The notes beneath the pieces were generated by a model. The model did not search any database and was not told where the DNA came from. It worked only from the letters and a program-made list of their open reading frames with translations. DNA of 20,406 nucleotides. It comes from a virus. The stretch spans positions 1 to 20,406 of the IMG/VR virus record IMGVR_UViG_3300010354_000878; one strand, 5' to 3'. Made by a program: the position numbers and the translations under genes. Positions 9,951 through 17,675 of this stretch are shown one piece after another. How positions within the stretch are numbered: position 1 is the first letter of the stretch; every line of letters begins with the position of its first letter.

Positions 9951-10501
9951 ATATCGAAGTTTTTGATAATTTGTTAGATCAGAAAGAACAAGATCATATA
10001 GAAAATTTTCTAAGAGATCCAAAATTCCCTTGGTTTTTATCTGTTGGGGTTAATCATTATACAGTAGATAAAGAAACTTATGACAATAACAAAAGTGATT
10101 ATAGGGATGAATGCATATTATTAACACATACTTTTTATCTAAATTCATCAAGAAATTCTGACAATTATCAATTATCTGATTTTATTCTAAATAGATTTCT
10201 GAACAGAACAAACATAAATTTTACAAATTTATTTAGAACTAAGGCAAATTTACAACTGCCGTACTATACAGACAAACTTCACACTACTCCTCATATTGAT
10301 AATAATAACGACCATAAAGTTTTAATTTATTATGCTAATAATTGTGACGGCGATACATTTTTCTTAGATTCACAACATAATATAATAAATCAAATTAATC
10401 CAATTAAAGGTAGATTTATCCTGTTTGATGGCAAAATTCTACATGCCGCTGGCTTCAGTAAGAGTCAGATGAGAATAAATGTAAATTTTAATTTTATATG
10501 A
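9947..10501 (+). CDS. 2OG-Fe(II) oxygenase, phage DGDT group (copy 2)
   Basis: A 184-aa paralogue of the products at 5993, 15315 and 15904. Predicted iron ligands are His116 and Asp118 (TPHIDNNNDHK) and His166 (KILHAAGF), with Arg176 (QMRINVNFNF) as the 2-oxoglutarate anchor; the shared strand reads IYYANNCDGDTFFLD. The start is GTG at 9947, overlapping the preceding stop as GTGA; it gives the family N-terminus NIEVFDNLLDQKEQDHI, and no in-frame ATG is better placed. Its end overlaps the next start as ATGA. Compared with the other copies its C-terminal sheet is shorter, and the residue after the third histidine is Ala instead of Ser. Confidence 0.86.
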   Translation: MNIEVFDNLLDQKEQDHIENFLRDPKFPWFLSVGVNHYTVDKETYDNNKSDYRDECILLTHTFYLNSSRNSDNYQLSDFILNRFLNRTNINFTNLFRTKANLQLPYYTDKLHTTPHIDNNNDHKVLIYYANNCDGDTFFLDSQHNIINQINPIKGRFILFDGKILHAAGFSKSQMRINVNFNFI

Positions 10502-11091
10502 TCCGTGCCTACTTAGAAAACGGCATAGCGGTTTACGATAATGTGATCGATCAAAACGCTTGCAATGATATAATCAAGTACTTTGAATCTGTTAGAAATT
10601 TAAATTTAGTTTTTAATCAAGAATCATATGCATCTGGGCCGTCGCACGTTAATCGTAAAGATCAAAGTGTTTTTATGTTAACTCCTAATGTATTAACATT
10701 AGATAAAACTCAACCTATTTTTAACAGTTTTCTTGAAGGCTTTTGGCAAGCATATGAAGATTATTCAAAAGAATTTAGTGTATTACAGACCGCAGGAAAA
10801 CACGGATTTTATCAAATACGCATTCAAAAAACCGAACCAGGCGGAGGATTTCATAATTGGCATTTTGAAAACTATGATGCTATAACATGTACGAGAGTAG
10901 TGACTTGGATGTTTTATCTCAACGAAGTAGATCATGGCGGAGAAACTGAATTTCTTTATTTGCATCAAAGAATAGTACCTAAAGCTGGTCGATTAGTTAT
11001 TTGGCCGGCAAGTTATTTGCATACTCACCGTGGTAATCCGCCGTTAAGTGGATCCAAATATATTATTACTAGTTGGTTGAGTTTTTTTTAA
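10498..11091 (+). CDS. 2OG-Fe(II) oxygenase with HxE metal motif
   Basis: A 197-aa member of the prolyl-hydroxylase-like (P4Hc) group. Seen in order: YQIRIQKTEPGGGFHNWHFE, where His122 and Glu124 form an HxE in place of the usual HxD; VVTWMFYLNEVDHGGETEFL; PKAGRLVIWPASYLHTHRG with His177 as the likely third ligand; and GNPPLSGSKYIITSW with Lys187 as the 2-oxoglutarate anchor. The WHxE variant is, as I recall, conserved in related phage and marine bacterial proteins, so it is probably a real subfamily feature and not damage. It overlaps the previous gene by ATGA and its stop directly abuts the ATG of the next. The substrate is unknown. Confidence 0.87.
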   Translation: MIRAYLENGIAVYDNVIDQNACNDIIKYFESVRNLNLVFNQESYASGPSHVNRKDQSVFMLTPNVLTLDKTQPIFNSFLEGFWQAYEDYSKEFSVLQTAGKHGFYQIRIQKTEPGGGFHNWHFENYDAITCTRVVTWMFYLNEVDHGGETEFLYLHQRIVPKAGRLVIWPASYLHTHRGNPPLSGSKYIITSWLSFF

Positions 11092-11667
11092 ATGCACATT
11101 GATCATTTTTTTCCAACAGCAATTTATTATGAACAGCTAGAACAGGTTGCATCAGAGATACTGCCTGTAGTCAAACAACATTTAGATGCAAAAGAAGAAC
11201 TAACTTATCATTGGGGTTATAAAACAACTTTTAAAGTTGAATTTGGTTTAGAAAAATTTAAAGAATTTGATCAATTTACCAATTTAATTGTTAATAAAGC
11301 TAAAGTTTTTTTAGACAAACAAGGTTATGATGTTAGTAATGCTGAATTTACAGTTCAAATTTTTGCTAGTGATATGACTGTAAACGATTCACACGGAATT
11401 CATACACACCCCAATGCTATAATTTCAGGAGTATTTTACTTGGATGTGGATGAAAACTCTGCCCCTATAGTTTTTTATGATCCAAGACCTTTTAGAAAGT
11501 TCTTAGCTTTACCAAGAAGCCAAGAGACTATAGCATCATACGAAAAAGTTATGATTATGCCCTTCAATGGGTTGCTATTGTTATGGGAATCCTGGTTAGA
11601 GCACGAGGTTCCTAAAAATAAATCAACCAAAAGAACTACATTAGTTTTTAATTTAGGTAGAAAATGA
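11092..11667 (+). CDS. TIGR02466-like putative 2OG-Fe(II) oxygenase (copy 1)
   Basis: A 191-aa protein resembling the TIGR02466 family, annotated as putative 2OG-Fe(II) oxygenases. It opens with the typical FFPTAIYYEQL and has HGIHTHPNAIISGVFYLDVD, then FYDPRPFRKF, a strand GLLLLWESWLEHEV, and KRTTLVFNLG. The likely metal ligands are His104, His106 and His171, so an HxH replaces the usual HxD; Arg181 is a candidate 2-oxoglutarate anchor. It is closest in this window to the product at 17668, which shares the FYDPR...R.FL segment. Its end overlaps halogenase 2 as ATGA. Function beyond the fold is unknown. Confidence 0.85.
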   Translation: MHIDHFFPTAIYYEQLEQVASEILPVVKQHLDAKEELTYHWGYKTTFKVEFGLEKFKEFDQFTNLIVNKAKVFLDKQGYDVSNAEFTVQIFASDMTVNDSHGIHTHPNAIISGVFYLDVDENSAPIVFYDPRPFRKFLALPRSQETIASYEKVMIMPFNGLLLLWESWLEHEVPKNKSTKRTTLVFNLGRK

Positions 11668-13088
11668 AAATTGTTATTTTAGGTGGTGGAACCGCGGGAT
11701 GGTTAGCTGCATATTATATTAGTGCCGCCCAGCCTGGAATACATGACATTACCGTAATTGAATCATCTAAAATTGGAATAATTGGAGCCGGAGAAGGTGC
11801 CACAGGACTTTTGACTAATGTGTTGTCGGGGCAATTTTTTCCTAAAAAAATTGATCTTTCTGAATTTATGAATTTTTGTGATGCAACAAATAAAATTGGT
11901 ATTAAGTTTGTTGACTGGAGTAAAGACGGGGGATCATTCTTTTCTCCTCTAGATGGATCCAATACCGCCATTAGTACCAACGATATAATTTTTAAATATG
12001 TTCTTTCCAAATTTGGTAACAAAAAAATACATTTGGCATCTAGATTAGGTGTTGATTACCATACTGGCAAAAATTATGAAGTAATTGACGCTTTACACTT
12101 TAATGCTCATAAGGTAGGACAATTTTTTAAAAACAGTTGTATAACATTAGGTGTAAAATTTTACGATACTATAGTACACAACATACAACAAGATAAAGAA
12201 ACAGGCGATATTACTAATCTTATTATTGATGATGGTGTATTAATTGGTGGAGACTTCTTTATAGATTGCAGCGGATTCAATAGAGTTTTAATGAATAAAC
12301 TTGATGTTAATTGGATCTCTTATAAAAAATCCTTGCCGTTAAATTCTGCAATTCCGTTCTTATTAGATTATCAACCAAATGATTATATAGAACCTTGTAC
12401 TACTGCAACAGCTTTATCAAGTGGTTGGATGTGGGATATTCCTTTAAAAAATCGAAGAGGATGTGGTTATGTTTTTAACGATCAATTTATTACGGCAGAT
12501 GAGGCAAAAAAAGAATTAGAAAAAAAATTAAATCGTCCTATTACCCCAATTAAAGTAATTAAATTTGATCCCGGAAGATCTGAAGTGTTATGGAAAAATA
12601 ATGTATTAGGTTTAGGGTTAGCTTCTAGCTTTGTTGAACCGTTGCAGGCTACTTCAATCCATACAACTCTAGCACAAATAATTATTTTTGTGAACGATTT
12701 TTTAGTAAAAGAGAAAAATTATGTAAACACGTTCGAAAACAAAAAATCTTATAATAAAAGAATGTGTGAAATGTATGACATTACTTTAGATTTTATTTCT
12801 TTACATTATCAGGGCGGTAGACAAGATACTGAATTTTGGCGCTGGGTGAAAGAAGATAATATTATTAGTCCGTACGTAAAAGATCTAATAGAGAGATCAA
12901 AATACAAAGTTCTAGGACATCACGAAATAGGAATAAAATTTGGGGCGCCGGCTGTTGGTTTATGGAATTGGACAATGGCCGGATTAAATTTGATTGATCC
13001 GGAAACAGCAACCGAAGATTTGATAGCCACTGAATTATATAACAAAGCAGAAGAAATGTTTATAAATTTTCTAAGCCATCATAGGTAA
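11664..13088 (+). CDS. flavin-dependent halogenase 2, catalytic Glu replaced by Gln
   Basis: A 474-aa member of the tryptophan halogenase family, shorter than halogenases 1 and 3. FAD-binding motifs are intact (ILGGGTAGWLAAYYIS at the N-terminus, GAGEGATG at 41-48). The halogenation lysine Lys77 is present (NKIGIKFVDW), and WxWxIP is present at 255-260 (GWMWDIPLKNRRGCGYVF). The odd point is FVEPLQATSIH: Gln328, codon CAG at 12645-12647, stands where the two other copies and the family have the catalytic Glu (PrnA Glu346). The rest of the gene is open, so this is not general decay. It may be slow, have altered chemistry, or act as a flavin-binding partner for another copy. It overlaps the previous gene by ATGA and is followed 5 bases later by the SGNH gene. 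Confidence 0.92.
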   Translation: MKIVILGGGTAGWLAAYYISAAQPGIHDITVIESSKIGIIGAGEGATGLLTNVLSGQFFPKKIDLSEFMNFCDATNKIGIKFVDWSKDGGSFFSPLDGSNTAISTNDIIFKYVLSKFGNKKIHLASRLGVDYHTGKNYEVIDALHFNAHKVGQFFKNSCITLGVKFYDTIVHNIQQDKETGDITNLIIDDGVLIGGDFFIDCSGFNRVLMNKLDVNWISYKKSLPLNSAIPFLLDYQPNDYIEPCTTATALSSGWMWDIPLKNRRGCGYVFNDQFITADEAKKELEKKLNRPITPIKVIKFDPGRSEVLWKNNVLGLGLASSFVEPLQATSIHTTLAQIIIFVNDFLVKEKNYVNTFENKKSYNKRMCEMYDITLDFISLHYQGGRQDTEFWRWVKEDNIISPYVKDLIERSKYKVLGHHEIGIKFGAPAVGLWNWTMAGLNLIDPETATEDLIATELYNKAEEMFINFLSHHR

Positions 13089-13093
13089 CACAT

Positions 13094-13768
13094 ATGAATA
13101 ATATTGCGGTGTTTGGCGATAGTACAGCTGATCCAAATCCTAAATTTAATCACAGCTGGATAGAAATTTTATCAAGAAAATTCAAAATAACGAATTATGC
13201 GCAAGCTGGCAGTAGCCTTCTTTTTAGCTACGAACAGTTATTAATTCATGGACATAAATATTCTAAAATAATTTTTTTTGTAGCACCCGTAGGTCGATTG
13301 TACGTTCCAAATTGTGAATTGACGCAACATTTTGTAAATCAAAATACTGCAAATTTGTTTAAGCCTGTTAACGATTTTAAACAAAAAAATATTGTAGATG
13401 CCGTTGAAAAATATTTCAATTATTTGTGGGTATGGGAAAAAGAAATTTTAATACAAAGATCCATTGTTGATTCAATACAAAAAAACTTCCCACAGGCATT
13501 GTTAATTCCGGTAACAAAAGATAGTATATACAATTTTCAAGGGTTATGTATGCACGATATCAGCGTTATAGATTACAATTATCACGATGTTAATTATTAC
13601 ACTCCAGACTTTGGAAGAACATGTCATATGAACAAGGAAAATAATTTAATTTTTTCACAAATTATTGAAAAATGGATTACGGATAAAAGTTTTCATATAG
13701 ATATTGATCAATTTAAATACCCTGTTGAAACAAAAGAAGATCTTTTTTATGAAAAATATCAATCATAA
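13094..13768 (+). CDS. SGNH/GDSL-type hydrolase-like protein
   Basis: A 224-aa protein with SGNH-hydrolase blocks; members of this fold are esterases, lipases or carbohydrate deacetylases. Block I is AVFGDSTADPN with Ser10 as nucleophile; block II is NYAQAGSS with Gly39; block III is FFVAPVGRLY, which lacks the usual GxND Asn; block V is PDFGRTCHMNKENN, with His178 as the likely catalytic base. The replaced block III means oxyanion-hole geometry may differ. No signal peptide is visible, so it acts inside the cell or on the particle. It lies between two halogenases; a role in removing an ester or acetyl group from the same substrate is a guess. Its last 20 bases overlap halogenase 3. Confidence 0.78.
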   Translation: MNNIAVFGDSTADPNPKFNHSWIEILSRKFKITNYAQAGSSLLFSYEQLLIHGHKYSKIIFFVAPVGRLYVPNCELTQHFVNQNTANLFKPVNDFKQKNIVDAVEKYFNYLWVWEKEILIQRSIVDSIQKNFPQALLIPVTKDSIYNFQGLCMHDISVIDYNYHDVNYYTPDFGRTCHMNKENNLIFSQIIEKWITDKSFHIDIDQFKYPVETKEDLFYEKYQS

Positions 13769-15314
13769 TTTTAAATTTTTGGTACTTGGAGGCGGTTCTG
13801 CAGGTTGGATTTCTGCACTTTTTATTAGAACTAATTTTCCGGACGCTCAAATTACCGTAATACAAAGTAAAGAAATAGGAATATTAGGTGCCGGCGAAGG
13901 CACAACACCTCATATATATGATTTTTTAGATGAAATTGATGTACCTGTTTCTGATATCGTAAAGAATTGTAGAGCTACAATCAAAAATGGGATTAAATTT
14001 TCAAATTGGAATGGTGATCGATCTTATTATTATCATCCCTTTAGAGATAATTTTGATTTAGATCATACGCTTATTAGTGAACTACCGCATACTAAATATC
14101 CTCTAATGGACCTAGAAGTTATCGCCAACGGGGGATCTATAGATCAGATAGATTTTAACTCTTTTGCAAGCGACAAAAACTGTGTAAGGTACGTTCCGGA
14201 TAGTTCTAGTCTTTACAAAGATCTTGATCCAATATTACATTTTACCAGATTAGGTAGGATGGCTTTACACTTTGATGCCAACTTACTTGCTGAGTATTTA
14301 GAAAAAATTGGGCGGCAAAGAAATATCTCTGTAATTGATACTGTAATAGATGAAATTATACAAGATAATACAGGAAATGTAATAGGTTGTAGGACAAAAG
14401 AAAATAAACTTGTAACTTGCGACTTTTTATTTGATTGTTCTGGTTTTAATAGATTAGTTATAGGTAAGAAATTTAAAACCAATTGGAAAAGTTATAAACC
14501 GTACTTGCCTGCTAAAAGGGCAATGCCTTTTTTTATAACTAATCAGTCAACCATAATACCCCCATATACTGAATCTACAGCAATGAAATGGGGCTGGATG
14601 TGGAAAATTCCTGTACAAGGCAGATATGGTTGCGGATATGTTTACGATAGCGACAGGATATCTGACGATGAAGCTAAGGCTGAATTAGATAAAGAAATTG
14701 GTTTAGAAGTTGAAGTTCCGCGATTAATAAATTTTGAACCTGGTAGATATGAAAAAATTTATGAAAAAAATTGTATCGCTATTGGTTTAAGTTCTGGATT
14801 TATAGAACCTTTAGAAGCTACGTCAATATGGACTTCTCTGATGATGTTAAATGCTTGGATCGAGAATATTGGAGCTATCACGCACGACGATCAAATGGCC
14901 AGAGATCGTGTTAACCAGCGCCATACCGATATGAATGATAATACCCTCGGTTTTGTATATTTTCATTATATAACAAAAAGAAATGACACAGATTTTTGGA
15001 GAAACTTTACCACAGATAATAAAATTCCAGAATCTCTACATAAATTAATTGAAGAATCTAAGTATACTATTCCTAGTTACGATATGTTTTCAAACATCGG
15101 TTTAGACTGGGCTGCAAAAAGTTTTTTGGCATGCGGTAACGGACAAAAGTTTTTTGATCCTCTCCATGCTAGAAAATTATTTGATAGCTTTTACCACGGC
15201 AAAAGAAAACATGATTATGATTTAATGAAGTACAGATATACTAAGAATGTAAATCTTAATTTGTCTACACTTATTGACCATTATTCTTTTTTGCAATATT
15301 TGAGAGAAAATTAA
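13749..15314 (+). CDS. flavin-dependent halogenase 3
   Basis: A 521-aa complete halogenase. Motifs: LVLGGGSAGWISALFI for FAD at about 11-26, LGAGEGTT at 46-53, Lys79 (IKNGIKFSNW), WxWxIP at 283-288 (GWMWKIPVQGRYGCGYVYD), and FIEPLEATSIWTSL with Glu356 in the catalytic position. The EPLEATS version is like that of BrvH-type and other halogenases not restricted to free tryptophan. Halogenases 2 and 3 share GRYE/GRSE-type sequence before EPL and the RGCGYVF/YGCGYVY strand, so they are closer to each other than to halogenase 1. I set the start at ATG 13749, overlapping the SGNH gene by 20 bases; an ATG 15 codons upstream (13704) would add a tail with no family counterpart. The stop directly abuts the next ATG. 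Confidence 0.93.
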   Translation: MKNINHNFKFLVLGGGSAGWISALFIRTNFPDAQITVIQSKEIGILGAGEGTTPHIYDFLDEIDVPVSDIVKNCRATIKNGIKFSNWNGDRSYYYHPFRDNFDLDHTLISELPHTKYPLMDLEVIANGGSIDQIDFNSFASDKNCVRYVPDSSSLYKDLDPILHFTRLGRMALHFDANLLAEYLEKIGRQRNISVIDTVIDEIIQDNTGNVIGCRTKENKLVTCDFLFDCSGFNRLVIGKKFKTNWKSYKPYLPAKRAMPFFITNQSTIIPPYTESTAMKWGWMWKIPVQGRYGCGYVYDSDRISDDEAKAELDKEIGLEVEVPRLINFEPGRYEKIYEKNCIAIGLSSGFIEPLEATSIWTSLMMLNAWIENIGAITHDDQMARDRVNQRHTDMNDNTLGFVYFHYITKRNDTDFWRNFTTDNKIPESLHKLIEESKYTIPSYDMFSNIGLDWAAKSFLACGNGQKFFDPLHARKLFDSFYHGKRKHDYDLMKYRYTKNVNLNLSTLIDHYSFLQYLREN

Positions 15315-15902
15315 ATGTTTATCAAAGTACCAAATTGTCTTCCAGAAAAATATACAGCTGATTTAGAGGAAGTAGTTTTTGAAATGCCTATGTATTATAG
15401 TGCAAATACTTCATACGCACCAGAAGATAAAAATTTTGATTTTTGGAATCAACAATTAGAACAATCTAATATTATCGACAATGGACAGTTTACTCATGCA
15501 ATCTTTCACAAAGGCGAAATTTTTTCAAAATATTATGGTTTAATATATCCGCTATTATATCTATATGCTGACAAAGCAGGAGTTACAGTAAAAAACATTG
15601 TTAGAATAAAAGTAAATTTGTTATTAAGAGACAGAACATTTGAACATAAAAACTATAATTTTCCTCATTCAGATCGAGATGGCAAATATGTGTTTTTATA
15701 TTATATAAATGATGCAGACGGAGATACTGTTTTGTTTAACGAATTTGATAATATGAAAACTATTCCAGATAAATTCACTACAATGGAACGCATATCACCT
15801 CAACGAGGCAGCGGAGTGTTTTTTGAAAGTATGCGATTTCATGCAAGTTGCAATCCGTCTATGTCTCAACATCGCTATGTGATTAATTTTAATTTTGACT
15901 AA
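15315..15902 (+). CDS. 2OG-Fe(II) oxygenase, phage DGDT group (copy 3)
   Basis: A 195-aa paralogue of the 5993, 9947 and 15904 products. Predicted ligands: His118 and Asp120 (FPHSDRDGKY), His176 (RFHASCNP), and Arg187 for 2-oxoglutarate (HRYVINFNFD). The shared central strand is YYINDADGDTVLFNEFD. The N-terminus FIKVPNCLPEKYTADLEEVV resembles the cap helices of the other copies. The ATG abuts the halogenase 3 stop with no gap, and a single base separates its stop from the next gene, so translation is probably coupled through the run. Substrate unknown. Confidence 0.88.
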   Translation: MFIKVPNCLPEKYTADLEEVVFEMPMYYSANTSYAPEDKNFDFWNQQLEQSNIIDNGQFTHAIFHKGEIFSKYYGLIYPLLYLYADKAGVTVKNIVRIKVNLLLRDRTFEHKNYNFPHSDRDGKYVFLYYINDADGDTVLFNEFDNMKTIPDKFTTMERISPQRGSGVFFESMRFHASCNPSMSQHRYVINFNFD

Positions 15903-15903
15903 T

Positions 15904-16491
15904 ATGATTTACGATGATTTAATTTCCAAAGAACAGCATGAAAAATTGGTTAATTTTTTGACTTGGAGAGATTTTCCTTGGTACTATCAACCTAATATTG
16001 CTTATAAGTATGACCCTAATAATCATGATCCAAATGCCATTGAAAGTTTTGGACTCACCCATGCGGTGTGGGACATCGAGCATGGAAAGGTATCAGAAGC
16101 ATTGTCTTATGTTGAACCTATAGTAGACAATTTTCAAAAGAAGTCTGGTATTAAAATAAACAACTTTTTAAGAATAAAAATTAATTTGCAAACTCCTATT
16201 CCAAATAATCAATCTCATATGTATAATGGTGCGCATGTTGATAGGTATCATGAACATAATGTGTTAATTTATTATCCATTAGATAGTGACGGAGATACTT
16301 TTATCTTTAACGAAGTTTTTGACAATAATATAGTTCAAACGCATCCAACTCATGTAAAACCAACAATCAAAGAAAGAATTACTCCTAAAGCAAATAGATT
16401 GCTTATGTTAGATACTGGATTACGATATCATTCAAGTAGTAATCCAATAAACTATAGTCAGCGTTATTCTGTCAACATAAATTTTACCTAA
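15904..16491 (+). CDS. 2OG-Fe(II) oxygenase, phage DGDT group (copy 4)
   Basis: A 195-aa protein adjacent to its paralogue at 15315. Predicted ligands: His111 and Asp113 (NGAHVDRYHEH), His176 (RYHSSSNP), and Arg187 (QRYSVNINF). The shared strand reads YYPLDSDGDTFIFNEVFD. Of the four copies its third-ligand segment is most like that of the minus-strand copy (RYHSSSTP). The start is taken at ATG 15904, one base after the previous stop; an in-frame TTG at 15895 would lie inside the upstream gene. Its stop overlaps the next start as TAATG. Confidence 0.88.
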   Translation: MIYDDLISKEQHEKLVNFLTWRDFPWYYQPNIAYKYDPNNHDPNAIESFGLTHAVWDIEHGKVSEALSYVEPIVDNFQKKSGIKINNFLRIKINLQTPIPNNQSHMYNGAHVDRYHEHNVLIYYPLDSDGDTFIFNEVFDNNIVQTHPTHVKPTIKERITPKANRLLMLDTGLRYHSSSNPINYSQRYSVNINFT

Positions 16492-17078
16492 TGAATACTT
16501 TAATAGCAAGCAAGTGGTTTGGAAATCCAATTTGGGAAATTGAACTTACTGATATTGATAACGATTCTATTATAGAATATGCATATTCGTTAGAAAAAAA
16601 TAATGATGTTAAATCGAACAGAGGCGGATGGCAATTTTACGACCTAAAAAATCCTACATTGCCTTACTTACAGCTTATTGATGTATGCAATCAAGCTGTA
16701 ATGGAGGCACATCTTTCTATGGGATTAAAAGAAGAATATCCGTCTTATATAAACGGCTCTTGGATAAACATAAATCCACCTCAAAGCTTTAATGTTAAAC
16801 ACCTGCATCCTAGAAGTTTGTTTAGCGGCGTATATTATGCTAAAGTTCCTCAGGGAGACTGTGGGGATATTACTTTTCATAGAGATCCATTACCGTTAAG
16901 CTATATTCCTAGCTATATTGTGCAAGATTGGAATGATTTAACTAGCGGGACTGCTACTTATAAAATAAAAACAGGAACACTTTTAATATTTCCTAGTTGG
17001 CTAGAGCATTCAGTTAGTCCAAATTTTACAAATGAAGATCGAATTTCAATAGCATTCAACACTAATTACAATTTTTAA
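16491..17078 (+). CDS. TIGR02466-like putative 2OG-Fe(II) oxygenase (copy 2)
   Basis: A 195-aa protein of the same HxH group as the product at 11092. It has WFGNPIWEIEL near the N-terminus, SWININPPQSFNVKHLHPRS with His104 and His106, then LFSGVYYAKVPQGDCGDITF, a long loop, TGTLLIFPSWLEHSV with His173, and EDRISIAFN with Arg184. It is plainly paralogous to the next gene across its whole length (shared SWININ, SGVYY.KVP.GDCGDI, PSYIV/PPYIV, LLIFP.WLEHSV, EDR.SI.FN), which points to tandem duplication. It overlaps the previous gene as TAATG and its stop abuts the next ATG. Whether it binds iron through three histidines is a prediction. Confidence 0.86.
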   Translation: MNTLIASKWFGNPIWEIELTDIDNDSIIEYAYSLEKNNDVKSNRGGWQFYDLKNPTLPYLQLIDVCNQAVMEAHLSMGLKEEYPSYINGSWININPPQSFNVKHLHPRSLFSGVYYAKVPQGDCGDITFHRDPLPLSYIPSYIVQDWNDLTSGTATYKIKTGTLLIFPSWLEHSVSPNFTNEDRISIAFNTNYNF

Positions 17079-17675
17079 ATGCTGATGAATAGATTTAAAA
17101 TGGATCAATGGTTTTCTAATCCTATTTGGGAAACAACTCTCAATTTAGATAACCTAGAACTTATTAACTTTGCCTATAGCTCAACACTACTTGAAAACAA
17201 ACACGAAAAAAATTTAAGCCAAGGAGGCCATCAATACTTTAATATAGAAAATCCTCCTACTAATTATACTCTGTTGTTGAAAAAGATAAACGAATTCTTA
17301 TTACAGATCCAAAAATCTGTAGGATTTAAAATTAATTATAGATCTTTCGTTAAAGAATCTTGGATCAATATTAATATTCCTAACAGCTATAATATGAAAC
17401 ATTTTCATCATAGAAATATGTTTAGTGGTGTGTACTATGTTAAAGTTCCAAATGGCGACTGTGGAGACATTATTTTTTATAATAACAATTTAATGACAAA
17501 TTATCTACCTCCTTATATTGTTAAAGAATACAATAACCTTAATAGTTCTACTGTATCATACAAACCCAAAGAAGGAATGTTATTAATATTTCCTGGATGG
17601 TTAGAGCATTCAGTCACAACAAATTTAACTGATGAGGATAGAGTGTCAATTAGTTTTAATGCACATTATGAATAA
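17079..17675 (+). CDS. TIGR02466-like putative 2OG-Fe(II) oxygenase (copy 3)
   Basis: A 198-aa tandem duplicate of the preceding gene. WFSNPIWETTL opens the domain; ESWININIPNSYNMKHFHHRN supplies His108 and His110; MFSGVYYVKVPNGDCGDIIF, GMLLIFPGWLEHSV (His177) and EDRVSISFNAHY (Arg188) follow. The first ATG at 17079 directly follows the previous stop; in-frame ATGs at 17085 and 17100 are alternatives, and the last would begin the protein close to the conserved WF motif as in the sister copy. The two copies have clearly diverged in loops, so the duplication is not recent. Its end overlaps the next gene by 8 bases. Confidence 0.85.
   Translation: MLMNRFKMDQWFSNPIWETTLNLDNLELINFAYSSTLLENKHEKNLSQGGHQYFNIENPPTNYTLLLKKINEFLLQIQKSVGFKINYRSFVKESWININIPNSYNMKHFHHRNMFSGVYYVKVPNGDCGDIIFYNNNLMTNYLPPYIVKEYNNLNSSTVSYKPKEGMLLIFPGWLEHSVTTNLTDEDRVSISFNAHYE

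Noticed and set aside
13253-13260. ATAAATAT inside the SGNH gene as an internal late promoter for halogenase 3
   Set aside because: It is about 490 bases before the halogenase start and inside coding sequence, and the motif is expected by chance in AT-rich DNA.
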